64,000 nt of DNA from Pseudaminobacter sp040045035 (GTDB lineage: Bacteria > Pseudomonadota > Alphaproteobacteria > Rhizobiales > Rhizobiaceae): the NCBI RefSeq assembly GCF_040045035.1, contig NZ_JBDZDS010000008.1:124001-188000 (forward strand). The letters are read 5' to 3'. Under the pieces are notes generated by a model. It did no database searches. It had not been told where the DNA came from and worked only from the letters and a program-made list of their open reading frames with translations. Of this stretch, positions 62,659 through 64,000 are shown in pieces; within the stretch, counting starts at the first letter, position 1; every line of letters begins with the position of its first letter. The translations under genes and the position numbers were made by a program.

Positions 62659-63444
62659 GTGGCCGAGATTTCAGTTGCATCCCGCCTGCAAGGCTCCGGC
62701 GCCTACGCGCTGGAACTGGAGGGCATTGCACGTCATTTCGGTGCACTGGTGGCGTTGACGGGTGTCAATATGAGGATCGCGGCCGGCGAGCGGCGCGCGG
62801 TCCTCGGCTCCAACGGTGCCGGCAAGACGACGCTGTTCAACGCCATCACCGGCGACTTCCTGCCGACCGCCGGGCGCATCCGCTTCTTTGGCGAGGACAT
62901 AACCGACCTGCCGCCGCATGAGCGCATCAGGCGGGGCTTGCGCCGGACCTACCAGATTTCGCAGCTCTTCAAGGGGCTGACGGTTCTGGATTCGATTTTC
63001 CTGGCCTGCCGGGGCGTGTCGCGAAGGCGCTTCTCGGTGCTGCGCCCTTCCGCCAACGACGTGAACATGGTGCAGGCGGAATCGATCCTCAACGCGGTGC
63101 ATCTCGAACGCGACCGGGATGCGCTGGTGGCGACCCTTTCGCACGGCCAACAGCGGCAGCTGGAGATCGCGCTGGCGCTTGCGGGCGCGCCGCGCTTCAT
63201 CCTGTTCGACGAGCCGGCCGCCGGCCTGTCTCCCACCGAACGGCGCGACCTCGTGGCCATCCTCAACGCGCTGCCGAAGCACATCGGCTACATCATCATC
63301 GAGCATGATCTTGATGTTGCGCTGCGCGTCTCGGAATATGTGTCGATGATGCACAACGGCCGGCTGTTCAAGGAAGGCACGCCGCAGGAAATCGAAGCCG
63401 ACCCGGAAGTGCAGGAGATCTATCTCGGGGGCAAGCATGGCTGA
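62659..63444 (+). CDS. livG: ABC transporter ATP-binding protein LivG
   Basis: This 261-residue ATPase has Walker A LGSNGAGKTTLFNAITG, the Q-loop RTYQISQLFKGLTV, signature LSHGQQRQLEIALAL, Walker B FILFDEPAAGLSP and switch His YIIIEHDLDVAL. The C-terminal GTPQEIEADPEVQEIYLG is typical of LivG. The signature reads LSHGQ, a common LivG variant of LSGGQ. The GTG start follows an AAGGCGA box. The stop overlaps livF by eight bases. Confidence 0.93.
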   Translation: MAEISVASRLQGSGAYALELEGIARHFGALVALTGVNMRIAAGERRAVLGSNGAGKTTLFNAITGDFLPTAGRIRFFGEDITDLPPHERIRRGLRRTYQISQLFKGLTVLDSIFLACRGVSRRRFSVLRPSANDVNMVQAESILNAVHLERDRDALVATLSHGQQRQLEIALALAGAPRFILFDEPAAGLSPTERRDLVAILNALPKHIGYIIIEHDLDVALRVSEYVSMMHNGRLFKEGTPQEIEADPEVQEIYLGGKHG

Positions 63445-64000
63445 ACGTGCTTCTTCTTCCGGCAAGGCCGTCCTGCGGATCGACGACCTACAGGTCTACT
63501 ACGGCGAAAGCCACGCCCTGCAGGGCGTGTCGCTGGCGCTCGAAAGCGGTGTGCTGTCGGTGGTTGGCCGCAACGGCATGGGCAAGACGACGCTGTGCAA
63601 CACCATTACCGGCCTGAAGCGCGCGCGGTCCGGTTCGATCCGCGTCAACGGCCGCGAAATCTCGTCGCTCGAGCCGCACGAAATCCACCGCCTCGGCGTC
63701 GGCTATGTGCCGCAGGGGCGGCGCGTCTGGCCGAGCCTGACCGTTGACGAGCATCTGCGCCTCGCCGCCAGCCGCCGCGATGCGAACTGGACCGTCGAGC
63801 GCGTCTACCAGACTTTTCCGCGCCTTGCGGAGCGTCGTAACAATGGCGGCGCACAGCTTTCGGGCGGCGAGCAGCAGATGCTGGCGATCTCGCGCGCGCT
63901 GCTGAGCGACCCGAAGCTTCTGGTCATGGACGAGCCGACCGAGGGGCTGGCGCCTGTCATTGTCAGCCAAGTCGAGCAGATGCTGATCACGCTCGGCCAG
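63437..64000 (+). CDS. livF: ABC transporter ATP-binding protein LivF (3' end outside window)
   Basis: The first 188 codons of the second ATPase are present. It starts at the ATG within the end of livG (MAERASSSGKAVLRIDDLQVY). It shows Walker A VVGRNGMGKTTLCNTITG, the Q-loop VGYVPQGRRVWPSLTV, signature LSGGEQQMLAISRAL and Walker B KLLVMDEPTEGLAP. The VGYVPQGR block is diagnostic of LivF over LivG. The frame is open to the last base of the window. Confidence 0.93.
   Translation, partial: MAERASSSGKAVLRIDDLQVYYGESHALQGVSLALESGVLSVVGRNGMGKTTLCNTITGLKRARSGSIRVNGREISSLEPHEIHRLGVGYVPQGRRVWPSLTVDEHLRLAASRRDANWTVERVYQTFPRLAERRNNGGAQLSGGEQQMLAISRALLSDPKLLVMDEPTEGLAPVIVSQVEQMLITLGQ

Noticed and set aside
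60233..62746. 837-residue open frame on the minus strand opposite livM and the binding-protein gene
   Set aside because: It is a GC-rich shadow: its residues are repetitive in D, R, G and H with no domain, while the plus strand encodes clear permease and binding-protein families.
1..64000. CRISPR arrays, tRNA and rRNA genes
   Set aside because: No regularly spaced direct repeats and no cloverleaf or rRNA-like sequence were noticed on reading; a covariance search was not possible.

Overview
The window looks like a chromosomal segment of an alphaproteobacterium of the order Hyphomicrobiales, most like Mesorhizobium or another Phyllobacteriaceae. The reasons are the high GC content, the many paired transport/catabolic operons with LacI- and GntR-type regulators, a rhizobial-type palindromic intergenic repeat, and IS families typical of those genomes. 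The organism call is inference from style and protein resemblance, not from a marker gene. No rRNA, tRNA or CRISPR array was seen.

Layout. 1-1295: 3' part of a trimethylamine-dehydrogenase-like flavoenzyme. 1430-7523: a plus-strand carbohydrate cluster (family 4 glycosyltransferase, debranching-type glucosidase, membrane-anchored trehalose-6-phosphate synthase, trehalose-phosphatase). 7532-11139: minus-strand DUF3175 protein, a solitary cytochrome c oxidase subunit I, and a fluoride-exporter pair (two CrcB) with a DUF190 protein. 11250-12062: IS6-family element with a nonsense codon in its transposase. 12119-20521: minus-strand LacI-controlled catabolic locus (PotABCD-type ABC importer, creatinase-like M24 hydrolase, metallo-beta-lactamase-fold lactonase, amidotransferase-like protein, LacI regulator) with paired operators at both promoters. 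20873-26781: a loose region of small genes (DUF1127, cupin/MarR divergent pair, BPL_N protein, VOC protein, small secreted protein) mixed with decayed IS6-family elements, one nested in another.

26782-52859: a cyclic-di-GMP EAL-type protein followed by a long plus-strand exopolysaccharide/capsule locus. It starts with a NusG/RfaH-like antiterminator and a structured leader that carries an ops-like core. It continues with a priming glycosylphosphotransferase, an ABC half-transporter (probable flippase), a low-GC inserted block (TagD-like cytidylyltransferase, CDP-alcohol phosphotransferase, IS481 remnant, Wzy-like polymerase), a broken and an intact glycosyltransferase, CapK, a two-domain oxidoreductase, UDP-GlcNAc 2-epimerase, a heparinase-family protein, a WbuB-like glycosyltransferase, a UDP-sugar dehydrogenase, and the export/control module (secreted protein, CpsB-type phosphatase, Wza, Wzc, TPR protein, O-antigen-ligase-like protein). 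Together these would prime a lipid carrier, build a repeat unit probably containing ManNAc/ManNAcA-type sugars and perhaps a polyol-phosphate, flip and polymerise it, and export it under tyrosine-phosphorylation control.

52860-55262: an insertion-sequence graveyard (IS256-like, IS1182, IS21, IS3 fragments). 55308-64000: a GntR regulator divergent from a catabolic operon (fumarylacetoacetate-hydrolase family, alpha/beta hydrolase, amidohydrolase) joined to a Liv-type branched-chain amino acid/amide ABC importer; livF runs off the right edge. The most promising places for new biology are the antitermination leader of the EPS locus (28071-28204), the CDP-alcohol block inside it, and the two uncharacterised uptake-plus-hydrolysis operons.
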